Positions 16,052 through 22,714 of a stretch of 64,000 nt of DNA are shown here, piece by piece. The notes under the pieces were generated by a model. That model was not told the origin of the DNA, searched no databases, and was given only the letters and a program-made list of their open reading frames with translations. Both the position numbers and the translations under genes were made by a program. This DNA comes from Paenibacillus physcomitrellae (GTDB lineage Bacteria > Bacillota > Bacilli > Paenibacillales > Paenibacillaceae). The stretch spans positions 4,120,094 to 4,184,093 of the forward strand of contig NZ_CP022584.1 in NCBI RefSeq assembly GCF_002240225.1, read 5' to 3'. The stretch's first letter is position 1; every line of letters begins with the position of its first letter.

Positions 16052-16297
16052 TTAAGAATTCCACATAGCTTGCGGCTGAACATTGGCTTCCAGAACGGAA
16101 GATGGGTTTGGAGGCAGCACCAGATAAAACTCGTCGGCGTTCTCCTCAACCGTACGGACTTTAATGTGATCCGGAAGGGAAATGCCTAAAAACTCCTGAA
16201 TCGTTCCTTTAGGATCGGACAATAACTTGCTTTTGAAAGTAGGATCTTGCCAGGCCTTCTGAATAAGTTGTGATTGAAGAAGAGCTCCAGTTGACAT
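16052..16297 (-). CDS. NHLP-leader peptide precursor with C-terminal Trp, candidate RiPP or prenylated signal
   Basis: This 81-aa peptide has a leader of the nitrile-hydratase alpha-like (NHLP) type: AWQDPTFKSKLLSDPKG (residues 15-31), IQEFLGISLPDHIKVRTVEE and DEFYLVLPP ending about residue 63. The remaining tail of about 18 residues (NPSSVLEANVQPQAMWNS) contains no Cys or Thr and few Ser, so lanthionine or azole chemistry is unlikely. It has a single Trp at residue 79, third from the end. AAAGGGTG lies 8 nt before the ATG. It follows the isoprenoid-synthase-like gene by 85 nt. A ComX-like, Trp-prenylated peptide is my hypothesis; the NHLP assignment itself is firm on motif grounds. Confidence 0.85.
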   Translation of the reverse strand: MSTGALLQSQLIQKAWQDPTFKSKLLSDPKGTIQEFLGISLPDHIKVRTVEENADEFYLVLPPNPSSVLEANVQPQAMWNS

Positions 16298-16382
16298 ACG
16301 ATTTCACCCTTTCAAAATTGGTTATATTTTCCTATTCAGTTTACCATTAATAGAGTTGGATAGCTAGATGGAATTTATACAT

Positions 16383-17327
16383 TTATCCCATTTTATCTTC
16401 TAATTTTGACAAGAAATAGGACAATCCCCCGGTCTCCAGCAGCTTCTTCTCTGATTCGATTTGAGCGGCTCCGCTTTGCAGGTTATCAAGCAGAAAACGG
16501 TAGAAAGCATAAAGCTCCGGAACAAAAGCTTGGATCAGACGTATCTCCGGTTCCCATAAGGCTGCCTGCTCCGAGAAACGGGACAAAACCCCATGAGTAT
16601 ACAGCGCTTCTCTCATCTTCTCATTAGTCAGCATGTGCGGCTTTGGCTGATCCAGCTTTTTTCGAGCCAATGCAACCAGACTGTTATAAGTGCCGTCCTT
16701 CAGATCTTTCTCCCAATCCTCCCAGTCGTCCAGCATTTGCAGAACCACCAGAGTTAAATCCATGGCCTGTTCGGTTTCCTGCAGCCGATCTTTGCGGCCG
16801 GCCTGCAGGAGCAAACCGGTTCCGGCCAGCTTGACCAAAGAGGCTTTATGCCCCAATCGGATAGGATTTTCATGGAACCAATCCCGTTCATTTTCACCGC
16901 TAACGGCTTCAGCCCATTGGAACAAATAGCGTTTATAATACAGCCAGAACTCGGTGGAGGCCGGGAAAATCTCCGCATAAAGGCTGAGAAACTCCTCTTC
17001 AAGAAGGGCGGATAAGGGGAGAACCGTTTGAAGTTTAGCACCCGGCTTGTCCATCGCCTCGTCCTGCAGATGAAACGCCATCATGCCGAAAATATTAGCC
17101 AGGCATAAATGCCTGCTAATACCTCGTTCCTGCCCGGACGCCTGTTCCATCCAGAAAGGAAGCAGAAAGCAGATGTAGTTGGTTGGCACCTCTCGTCTGG
17201 TGATATCGAATCCTTCCAAATATTGCAGGGCTTGTCCCTGAAAAGGACTGTCCCAGGCTAGGATATGCCTGCGGGCTTCTTCAAACACCTCTTTCAAATC
17301 CTGTTCATAAGATTTATACCATTCCAT
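16383..17327 (-). CDS. Class I isoprenoid-synthase-like enzyme, possible ComQ-type peptide prenyltransferase
   Basis: The 314-aa, all-helical protein carries two acidic Mg-diphosphate motifs of the class I isoprenoid synthase fold: LQDEAMD (Asp89, Asp93) after a long helix, and MLDDWEDWEKDLKDGTYN (Asp200, Asp201, Asp204, Asp208). Length and motif spacing fit trans-prenyl/ComQ-like or squalene/phytoene-synthase-like enzymes. There is no signal peptide. GGGAGGTG lies 9 nt before the ATG, and a promoter lies about 50 nt upstream of it. The next gene encodes the NHLP-leader peptide. In Bacillus, ComQ with this fold attaches an isoprenyl group to Trp of ComX; the same role here is an inference. 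A small terpene or carotenoid-type product cannot be excluded. Confidence 0.8.
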   Translation of the reverse strand: MEWYKSYEQDLKEVFEEARRHILAWDSPFQGQALQYLEGFDITRREVPTNYICFLLPFWMEQASGQERGISRHLCLANIFGMMAFHLQDEAMDKPGAKLQTVLPLSALLEEEFLSLYAEIFPASTEFWLYYKRYLFQWAEAVSGENERDWFHENPIRLGHKASLVKLAGTGLLLQAGRKDRLQETEQAMDLTLVVLQMLDDWEDWEKDLKDGTYNSLVALARKKLDQPKPHMLTNEKMREALYTHGVLSRFSEQAALWEPEIRLIQAFVPELYAFYRFLLDNLQSGAAQIESEKKLLETGGLSYFLSKLEDKMG

Positions 17328-17381
17328 CTATCAGAGCACCTCCCGATAATTAGCAGGCTGCCGTCTCCTGATGTACAATAT

Positions 17382-17410
17382 ATTATAAAAGATGGGACTA
17401 TTTGTTTACA
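17382..17410 (-). promoter_or_regulatory. Promoter of the isoprenoid-synthase/NHLP peptide operon
   Basis: On the minus strand a -35 box TGTAAA (17410-17405) and a perfect -10 TATAAT (17387-17382) are separated by 17 bp, placing the start of transcription about 50 nt before the ATG at 17327. Confidence 0.6.
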
Positions 17411-17445
17411 TCTATTTCTTTCGTAGTGAATCGATAGAGCTAATA

Positions 17446-17487
17446 ACGGCCGTCCGCAGGAGCCTTGACCTCTTTGCGTACGGCCGT
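17446..17487 (-). terminator. Stem-loop after ytaF, possible terminator
   Basis: The self-complementary ACGGCCGT plus CGCA/TGCG pair 17446-17458 with 17475-17487, with one mismatch. No clear T run follows, so termination efficiency is uncertain. Confidence 0.45.
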
Positions 17488-17527
17488 CTGTTCAGCCTAA
17501 CCCTTCCTGCAGGGTTTCCGGCCGGGT

Positions 17528-18142
17528 TTACCACATTTGACCAAGGCCGATGACAATAAGCAGTACACCGGAGATAATGGTTGCCCGGCTTCCCAGTTTC
17601 TCGGCCGCATATTTTTCGCCAAACCAGGCGCTGAGCGCAAACAGCAAATAACTGAAGATGCCTACGGAAAGTGAAGTCAGCCAGATGTTTAGTTCCGTCA
17701 CTCCGGCATTGAAACCTCCGGCCAGTGCATTCATGGCCAGCGCGGTCCCCAAGATCATCGCTTCGCTAAGGCTAATCGACTTTGAACTGTCCTTATCCGC
17801 TTCTTCCGGGTTGCGGAGAAGGCGTGAGAAGTGCCCGGCGCTTGGCGGCGGGATTTCCTGAATTTGGGCTTCTTTGGAGGATTGCAGCAGCACCCAGATA
17901 CCGACGGCAATAATGACGACAGAACCGACGGCATGCCCGATCCAAGGATGGATCCATAATGCCAGCAGGCTGCCGAATGCTCCGGACAGCAGTGTGCCAA
18001 GAAAGGAAATGAAGGCGACAGCCAGATTGGAATACCAGGGGATCCGGATTTTCCGTACTCCGTAGGCGATACCGACTCCGGCGTTGTCGAGATTTGAGGC
18101 CAGGCCAATGGCGAGGATAGCCAGCAAATGGTATGAAGACAT
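17528..18142 (-). CDS. ytaF: MntP/YtaF-family membrane protein, sporulation membrane protein YtaF
   Basis: This 204-aa protein has six membrane segments and the YtaF signature SNLDNAGVGIAYGVRKIRIP near residues 16-35. The second repeat has LAMNALAGGFNAGVTELNIW, mirroring the first, as in MntP-like efflux proteins. A central cytoplasmic loop of about 45 residues separates the halves. In B. subtilis ytaF is linked with sporulation; transport substrate is not established. It is monocistronic and divergent from tatA. Confidence 0.88.
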   Translation of the reverse strand: MSSYHLLAILAIGLASNLDNAGVGIAYGVRKIRIPWYSNLAVAFISFLGTLLSGAFGSLLALWIHPWIGHAVGSVVIIAVGIWVLLQSSKEAQIQEIPPPSAGHFSRLLRNPEEADKDSSKSISLSEAMILGTALAMNALAGGFNAGVTELNIWLTSLSVGIFSYLLFALSAWFGEKYAAEKLGSRATIISGVLLIVIGLGQMW

Positions 18143-18293
18143 GTTGTTCGCTCCTTTGCCTTACTTTCAACACAGCATATGCCCATAGCCCAGAATATGT
18201 TTCTTGAATTCCGTGAACCCTGGAATAAAACGTTATCTTTTCAATGCCTTAGCGTGTATAATCGAAGACAGAAATGATTGAGGAGGGGTAACT

Positions 18294-18506
18294 GTGCTGG
18301 AAAGTCTGCTTCGGCCATCCCACCTGCTTCTGCTGGCTATAGCGGCCCTGCTGCTGTTTGGACCAAGTAAACTTCCTGAGCTTGGACGCGGCTTTGGCAC
18401 GATGCTCCGGGAATTCAGACGGAGTATCCGCGGAGATGCGGCAGGAGATAAGCTGCCGGAAACAGGTGCGGTTATTGAGGATACGGTACAAGAGAAGAAA
18501 GTATAA
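18294..18506 (+). CDS. tatA: Twin-arginine translocase subunit TatA/E
   Basis: The 70-aa protein has a short N-terminal membrane helix, the conserved hinge FGPSKLPELGRGFG (about 22-35) and a basic amphipathic helix (MLREFRRSIRG), exactly the TatA layout. It starts at GTG with AGGAGGGG upstream. TatA oligomers form the pore for folded, Arg-Arg signal proteins together with TatC. The only tatC in the window is 40 kb away. Confidence 0.93.
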   Translation: MLESLLRPSHLLLLAIAALLLFGPSKLPELGRGFGTMLREFRRSIRGDAAGDKLPETGAVIEDTVQEKKV

Positions 18507-18543
18507 ATCGGTATTGCCCGGCGTTATGTCAGCGCCTGCTGAG

Positions 18544-18588
18544 CACCGCTTACCCTGTCCAAAGACCGGGATAAGCGGTGTTTTTTTT
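18544..18588 (+). terminator. Terminator of tatA
   Basis: CACCGCTTACCC (18544-18555) pairs with GGGATAAGCGGTG (18568-18580), followed by eight T residues. Confidence 0.88.
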
Positions 18589-18735
18589 GCCGGATGAAAG
18601 CAGGAAGGGCCCAGCAGTCCATACTTTCACGGAGAAAAGCTGAGCGAAGGGCAAAGCTGGGACCGGGGAAAGTTAAAAACTTGTTTGGAATATGGTACAT
18701 TGTTAACAGAACATTGATTGACGGAGGGACTAAAC

Positions 18736-19119
18736 ATGTCAGACAATTACAGCCGCAAGCTGGAGGATCAGCAGAGTTTATTTAAGCAGCTGGGCATCAA
18801 ACTGGATGCACTCACCATACATGAGAAAGATTTTGACGCGAAAATGCGGGGGTACGACAAAGAGCAGGTAGACAGCTTTCTGGATGACATCATTGTCGAT
18901 TATGAGCGTTTCTACGACATTATCACCGACCTGCTTGACAAATATAAGGAGATTCAGCGCCGTCAGTCGAACTGGGAAGAAGAGCGCCGGTCATTTGCAG
19001 CGCAAAAGGCCAAAATGGAGAATACAGACAAGGTGGACCGCAGGGTGGTCGAAGATGGCATTCGCAGCCTGGAACGGGCGCTGGAGCACTTAAAGCTGAA
19101 TGTTAAAAATGATTTTTAA
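18736..19119 (+). CDS. gpsB: Cell-division regulator GpsB
   Basis: This 127-aa coiled-coil protein has the DivIVA/GpsB membrane-binding N-terminal domain (LTIHEKDFDAKMRGYDKEQVDSFLDDIIVDYERF, residues about 23-56 in pieces) and a short C-terminal helical domain (VEDGIRSLERALEHL). Length fits GpsB rather than the longer DivIVA. GpsB couples penicillin-binding proteins to the divisome. The ATG at 18736 is preferred because GGAGGG lies 8 nt before it; the upstream ATG at 18718 lacks one. In B. subtilis rnpB lies next to gpsB; I see no RNase P RNA here. Confidence 0.9.
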   Translation: MSDNYSRKLEDQQSLFKQLGIKLDALTIHEKDFDAKMRGYDKEQVDSFLDDIIVDYERFYDIITDLLDKYKEIQRRQSNWEEERRSFAAQKAKMENTDKVDRRVVEDGIRSLERALEHLKLNVKNDF

Positions 19120-19133
19120 GGTCGCGCTGCGCA

Positions 19134-19175
19134 CCGGAACCTTCAGGTTAAATGAAGCATTGATGCAGGTTCCGG
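19134..19175 (+). other. Stem-loop downstream of gpsB
   Basis: CCGGAACCT (19134-19142) pairs with AGGTTCCGG (19167-19175) over a 24-nt loop, without a T run. It may be a weak terminator or an RNA-stabilising structure. Confidence 0.4.
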
Positions 19176-19235
19176 CATAAAATTCGCTAATCTGTACAGG
19201 CTAAAAACGTTCTTGCATATTGTGGAATTTACGCA

Positions 19236-19264
19236 TTGTATTTTTGGTACAAAGGTGTTATGAT
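19236..19264 (+). promoter_or_regulatory. Sigma-A promoter of dps
   Basis: TTGTAT (19236-19241) and TATGAT (19259-19264) are spaced 17 bp apart, with a PerR-like palindrome at the expected transcription start. Confidence 0.65.
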
Positions 19265-19275
19265 GTTATCAAGAA

Positions 19276-19290
19276 TTAGAATAAGTCTAA
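19276..19290. promoter_or_regulatory. PerR-box-like operator upstream of dps
   Basis: TTAGAATAAGTCTAA matches the PerR/Fur-family 7-1-7 consensus TTATAATNATTATAA at about 12 of 15 positions and is nearly self-complementary. It starts 12 bp after the -10 box, a position suited to repression. In B. subtilis the Dps homologue MrgA is PerR-controlled, so peroxide induction is likely. Confidence 0.55.
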
Positions 19291-19361
19291 ATTTAAAACA
19301 AACGAGTGACCGGCCGTTCTTTGGTCGTAACCCCAATAAACCTAAAATGGAGGAATGAATG

Positions 19362-19823
19362 ATGAGTACATTACATTCGGCAACAAACCAAGCTGTTGAA
19401 CAAGAGCTGAACCGCCAGGTAGCCAACTGGACACTGCTGTACACCAAGCTGCATAACTTCCACTGGTACGTGAAAGGCAATCATTTCTTTACGCTGCATG
19501 CCAAATTTGAAGAATTGTACGGCGCTGCTGCCGGTTATTTGGACGAGATTGCCGAGCGTCTGCTCGCGATTGGCGGCAAACCAGTAGCCACAATGAAGGA
19601 AGTATTGGAGACGGCAACGCTTAAAGAAGCGGCGGGTTCGGAAACGGCCGATCAAATGGTCGCTGCCGTAATCAGCGATTTTGAAACGCTGACTGCTGAA
19701 TTGAAGCAGGGCATGGAAAAGGCTGAAGAAGCCGGAGACCAGGCAACTTCCGATCTTCTGCTCGGCATTCGCCAAGAGCTGGACAAACAAATCTGGATGT
19801 TGAACGCCTACCTGGGCAAATAA
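19362..19823 (+). CDS. dps: Dps-family ferritin-like DNA-protection protein
   Basis: The 153-aa protein matches Dps. LHNFHWYVKGNHFFTLHAKFEELY gives the His and Asp/Glu ferroxidase ligands of one subunit, and DEIAERLLAIG gives those from the helix facing it across the dimer. Twelve subunits form a shell that oxidises Fe(II) with H2O2 and shields DNA. Two adjacent ATGs (19359, 19362) follow GGAGGA at 19349-19354; the second has the better 7-nt spacing. A promoter and PerR-like box lie upstream and a terminator downstream. Confidence 0.93.
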   Translation: MSTLHSATNQAVEQELNRQVANWTLLYTKLHNFHWYVKGNHFFTLHAKFEELYGAAAGYLDEIAERLLAIGGKPVATMKEVLETATLKEAAGSETADQMVAAVISDFETLTAELKQGMEKAEEAGDQATSDLLLGIRQELDKQIWMLNAYLGK

Positions 19824-19878
19824 ACAGACTTAGCGTAACGCGGGCCTATTCCTGCAAGAGGAAGGCAGTCCGCAATCG

Positions 19879-19918
19879 AACTCCTTTACCGGTGATCCGG
19901 TAAGGGAGTTTTCTTTTT
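19879..19918 (+). terminator. Terminator of dps
   Basis: A 14-bp stem (AACTCCTTTACCGG at 19879-19892 with its near-complement at 19897-19910, one G-T pair) has a TGAT loop and is followed by a T-rich tract. Confidence 0.88.
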
Positions 19919-20065
19919 TCTAAGAAGAAAAGGTTGAGCGGTCCGTGAGATTGTTTCGATTTTTGCTTACTGGGTAAATTTATCTCATGCAGGGTTCGTG
20001 GATTACCGCAGGAGCGGTTTGGATATAAAACAGCAGAATTTAGGAATAAAAGGAGAGAATTGAAG

Positions 20066-20236
20066 ATGGAACAGCAAATGAACGGCTTTACAAAAATTAC
20101 GGTAACCGTTAACGGCAAACGTGTCGGCAGCGGATTCCTGATCGATAAGGAGACCTACCTGCCCGTAGCTGCAGAATATGTCCCTGTGCATGTGCAGGAC
20201 TCTACGGTTGAACACAGGGAATCACAGATGGCGTAA
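20066..20236 (+). CDS. 56-aa protein with a copper-amine-oxidase-N-like strand motif
   Basis: The frame runs from ATG (AGGAG 10 nt upstream) to TAA and is followed by a terminator, so it looks like a real single gene. The product has TVTVNGKRVGSGFLIDKETYLPV in two parts (residues 12-34), which resembles one half of the stalk or copper-amine-oxidase N-like repeat (NGK...LIDGRTYLP) that Paenibacillus uses in many cell-surface proteins, but it has no signal peptide. The rest (HVQDSTVEHRESQMA) is polar. Function unknown. Confidence 0.7.
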   Translation: MEQQMNGFTKITVTVNGKRVGSGFLIDKETYLPVAAEYVPVHVQDSTVEHRESQMA

Positions 20237-20262
20237 CACGTACGGCAGGAGATAAATTCGTT

Positions 20263-20290
20263 AGACCCGGAGCTTCCGGGTTTTTTCTTT
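20263..20290 (+). terminator. Terminator of the 56-aa protein gene
   Basis: ACCCGG (20265-20270) and CCGGGT (20276-20281) form a tight stem with an AGCTT loop, followed by TTTTTTCTTT. Confidence 0.85.
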
Positions 20291-20389
20291 TTTTCGGAAA
20301 TCCTCCCAAATAGCGTTTAATTGCCAGGGGGAAGTTTAATATACTACCGTACCCGTTGGTACGACAAACTTCAACTAGGAGTGATTCTA

Positions 20390-20719
20390 ATGGCACAAAG
20401 AGATAATCGACCGATGAGCCGTGAAGAAGCAGGCCGAATGGGTGGAGAAGCAACAGCTAAAAGTCATGATAAGGAATTCTATCAGGAAATCGGCCGCAAA
20501 GGCGGGGAAGCTACTTCCGATTCTCATGACCGCGAATTTTATCAGGATATCGGGCGTAAAGGCGGCGAAGCCACTTCCGACTCCCACGACAGGGAATTTT
20601 ATCAGGAAATTGGCTCCAAAGGCGGAAGCGCTCCGCATGATGGCGGAGACGGCAAAATGAGCCGTGAAGAAGCCGGCCGCAAAGGCGGGGAAGCGCGCTC
20701 AAGGCAGCGTAACGACTAA
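20390..20719 (+). CDS. KGG-repeat general stress protein (GsiB/con-10-like)
   Basis: This 109-aa hydrophilic protein is built from repeats: REEAGRMGGEAT, then three near-identical units of about 21 residues (SHDxEFYQEIGRKGGEA), then REEAGRKGGEA. The KGG (Stress_psq-like) motif is typical of GsiB-type hydrophilin-like proteins induced by general stress. The start at 20390 follows AGGAG; the longer frame from 20321 includes the promoter and was rejected. A possible sigma-B -35 (GTTTAA, 20333) has no convincing -10. It is monocistronic. Confidence 0.9.
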   Translation: MAQRDNRPMSREEAGRMGGEATAKSHDKEFYQEIGRKGGEATSDSHDREFYQDIGRKGGEATSDSHDREFYQEIGSKGGSAPHDGGDGKMSREEAGRKGGEARSRQRND

Positions 20720-20773
20720 AAGACTACAAAATAGGTCAAAAGTATGATATAATATTCGGATAACTAGCAGAAG

Positions 20774-20808
20774 GCTGATGCCATGTTGGGTGGCATCAGC
20801 TTTTTTTG
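20774..20808 (+). terminator. Terminator of the KGG-repeat gene
   Basis: A 10-bp perfect stem, GCTGATGCCA (20774-20783) with TGGCATCAGC (20791-20800), is followed by seven T residues. Confidence 0.9.
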
Positions 20809-21005
20809 CTGTTTGTTATTGTCGAAAGCTGTCTTTTTTTGTTCAGGAAAAGTCTTTTATGGCTCGTGTTATTCAAACCTGCCGGTTTGGGTTACATAGA
20901 TGAGAGCGGGCCAAATTAGACACCCAGCAAGCGTTCCGAATCCCGTATGAACGGGAGGTTTCGGGCGGAGCGCTAAAGTAGAGATGCCGAAACAAGGAGG
21001 AAATT

Positions 21006-21896
21006 ATGGAAGTCATTAAGCAGAACCGATTTATTATTATGTTAATCAGCACCATCTTTATTTGTATAGGAGCATTTTATGTATTATGGAGTCTTCAGCA
21101 GAAAGGGAACTTGGGAGCAAGGACAGAATGGTCTGAGCTTTCGTTTACGTCATCCAGCTTGAAGCCATCGACGGTTTCAGTAGAGCAGAAGCTAAAGCGG
21201 CTGCAGGATAAGGGAACCCCTGCGTTTCAGCCAAACCCCGCACTTGTTAAATTTACATCCTCATATGGAAGCAATGATCCCGGCAAACCCGTATCAGCGG
21301 ACCAGTCGGTTCTTTCCCGTGCGAATAAACAGCAGGCCTTCGGCCAGAAGACAGTAATGACTGCAGCCTTGGGGGCAGTCTCCGAAGCTGCTGAAACCAC
21401 CGTATCCAAACAGGCGTCACCCGAACAGACGCTGCAAACCTCTCAGCTTCATTCTCCCGTTACCCTCTTCTTTACACGGACAAAGCTGCTGCCTGAAGAA
21501 CAGAAAGCAAAGGCGACAAGCACTTACACCGTAACCGAAGAAGATCTGCTTCTCCTGGAAAAGATCGTTATGGCAGAAGCAGAAGGCGAACCGTACGAGG
21601 GCAAAGTGGCAGTAGCCAACGTTGTCCTGAACCGGCTGCGGTCAGCCAATTTTCCCGATACGATTCACGATGTTGTTTATGAAAAACATCAATTCAGCCC
21701 TGTGGCAAACGGGCGTCTCAACCGTGTAAAACCGAACAAAGACACCGTGAATGCGGTAGCAGACGCGCTGGACGGCCGCAAGGAAGTCAGCGATGATACG
21801 TATTATTTTCTATCCCTGAAGCTGGCTACGGATTTGAGTGTGCACCATCATCAGACGAAAACAAAGACAATCGGCAATCATACCTTTTATAAATAA
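21006..21896 (+). CDS. Cell-wall hydrolase, SleB-type (Hydrolase_2)
   Basis: The 296-aa protein has one N-terminal membrane helix (about 10-30), a variable linker of 140 residues, and a SleB-type lytic transglycosylase domain at about 178-296. It begins EEDLLLLEKIVMAEAEGEPYEGKVAVANVVLNRL (catalytic Glu in AEAEGEP), followed by YEKHQFSPV. Relatives SleB and CwlJ degrade spore cortex during germination; others act in vegetative walls. There is no peptidoglycan-binding domain. GGAGGAAATT precedes the ATG. Confidence 0.9.
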   Translation: MEVIKQNRFIIMLISTIFICIGAFYVLWSLQQKGNLGARTEWSELSFTSSSLKPSTVSVEQKLKRLQDKGTPAFQPNPALVKFTSSYGSNDPGKPVSADQSVLSRANKQQAFGQKTVMTAALGAVSEAAETTVSKQASPEQTLQTSQLHSPVTLFFTRTKLLPEEQKAKATSTYTVTEEDLLLLEKIVMAEAEGEPYEGKVAVANVVLNRLRSANFPDTIHDVVYEKHQFSPVANGRLNRVKPNKDTVNAVADALDGRKEVSDDTYYFLSLKLATDLSVHHHQTKTKTIGNHTFYK

Positions 21897-22017
21897 GAAG
21901 AAATAGATGATAGGATGAAACGGAATTAATATATATAAATATTTTTATAAAATCTGACCTTGCATCCCTTGAACTGTACTCTAAAGAGTGGTAAAGTGAT
22001 GGATGTCGGTTGACCAA

Positions 22018-22042
22018 CTGACCAAATTTGAAATTTGGTCAG
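22018..22042. promoter_or_regulatory. Perfect 25-bp palindrome, candidate TetR operator
   Basis: CTGACCAAATTT (22018-22029) is followed by one base and then its exact reverse complement (22031-22042). It lies 35 bp before the tetR start, the classic position for autoregulation of the tetR-yhgE operon. Size and symmetry fit TetR-family sites. Confidence 0.7.
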
Positions 22043-22076
22043 TTTATTTTGGATTTAAAGTAAAAGGGGGAGAGCG

Positions 22077-22658
22077 ATGCCTGCCATAGATCGCCGCAAG
22101 CTGGTGCTGGATGCGGCCGCTAAGTCATTTTCACTATTCGGATACAAGGCGACGACCATGGATCAGGTGGCCAAAATTGCAAACGTCGGGAAAGGGACGA
22201 TTTATACCTTTTTTGCGAACAAGGAAGAGCTGTTTGATGAAATTCTGCGCTCGGTCCTGGCGGAGATGACTGAAGTGGTGCTTCGTGAAATCAAGGAAGA
22301 TCAGACTTTCTTTGACAAGCTGTATAAAGGGCTCGATGTGCTGCTGGATTTCCGCAGCGAACACGGTCTGCTGGTCAAACTGGCTCAGGAGGTCCGCGAA
22401 TTCGGAACGGTTCAGGCGCAGGAGGCGATGCAGCGTGTGGAGAATGTCATCCTCGATTACATTGAGCGCCAGGTCGTATATGCGGTTCAGCAGGGAGAAA
22501 TGATCTCGGTGGATCCGAAGATCGTCTCCTTTATTATGCTGAAGCTGTACATTGCGCTCAGTCTGGATTGGAGCAAGCAGCATGACCCTCTCGACAAAGA
22601 GAGCATCAAGCAGTATTTCCGGATTATTTTGGGGGAAGGTTTCACCCTCCGGGCTTGA
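22077..22658 (+). CDS. TetR/AcrR-family transcriptional regulator (YhgD-like)
   Basis: The 193-aa regulator has the TetR HTH at residues 9-55 (TMDQVAKIANVGKGTIYTFFANKEELFDEI) and an all-helical ligand domain. It lies 56 nt upstream of the YhgE/Pip gene, as yhgD does next to yhgE in B. subtilis, and a perfect palindrome precedes it. It probably represses itself and yhgE until an unknown ligand binds. Confidence 0.92.
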   Translation: MPAIDRRKLVLDAAAKSFSLFGYKATTMDQVAKIANVGKGTIYTFFANKEELFDEILRSVLAEMTEVVLREIKEDQTFFDKLYKGLDVLLDFRSEHGLLVKLAQEVREFGTVQAQEAMQRVENVILDYIERQVVYAVQQGEMISVDPKIVSFIMLKLYIALSLDWSKQHDPLDKESIKQYFRIILGEGFTLRA

Positions 22659-22714
22659 GGACCCGGGAATGACCATAGAAGTATAAAATATGGAGCAAAG
22701 GAGAGGAGCCTGTC

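Noticed and set aside
19120-19235. RNase P RNA (rnpB) expected next to gpsB
   Set aside because: The space is too short and the conserved GAGGAAAGTCC core is not present.
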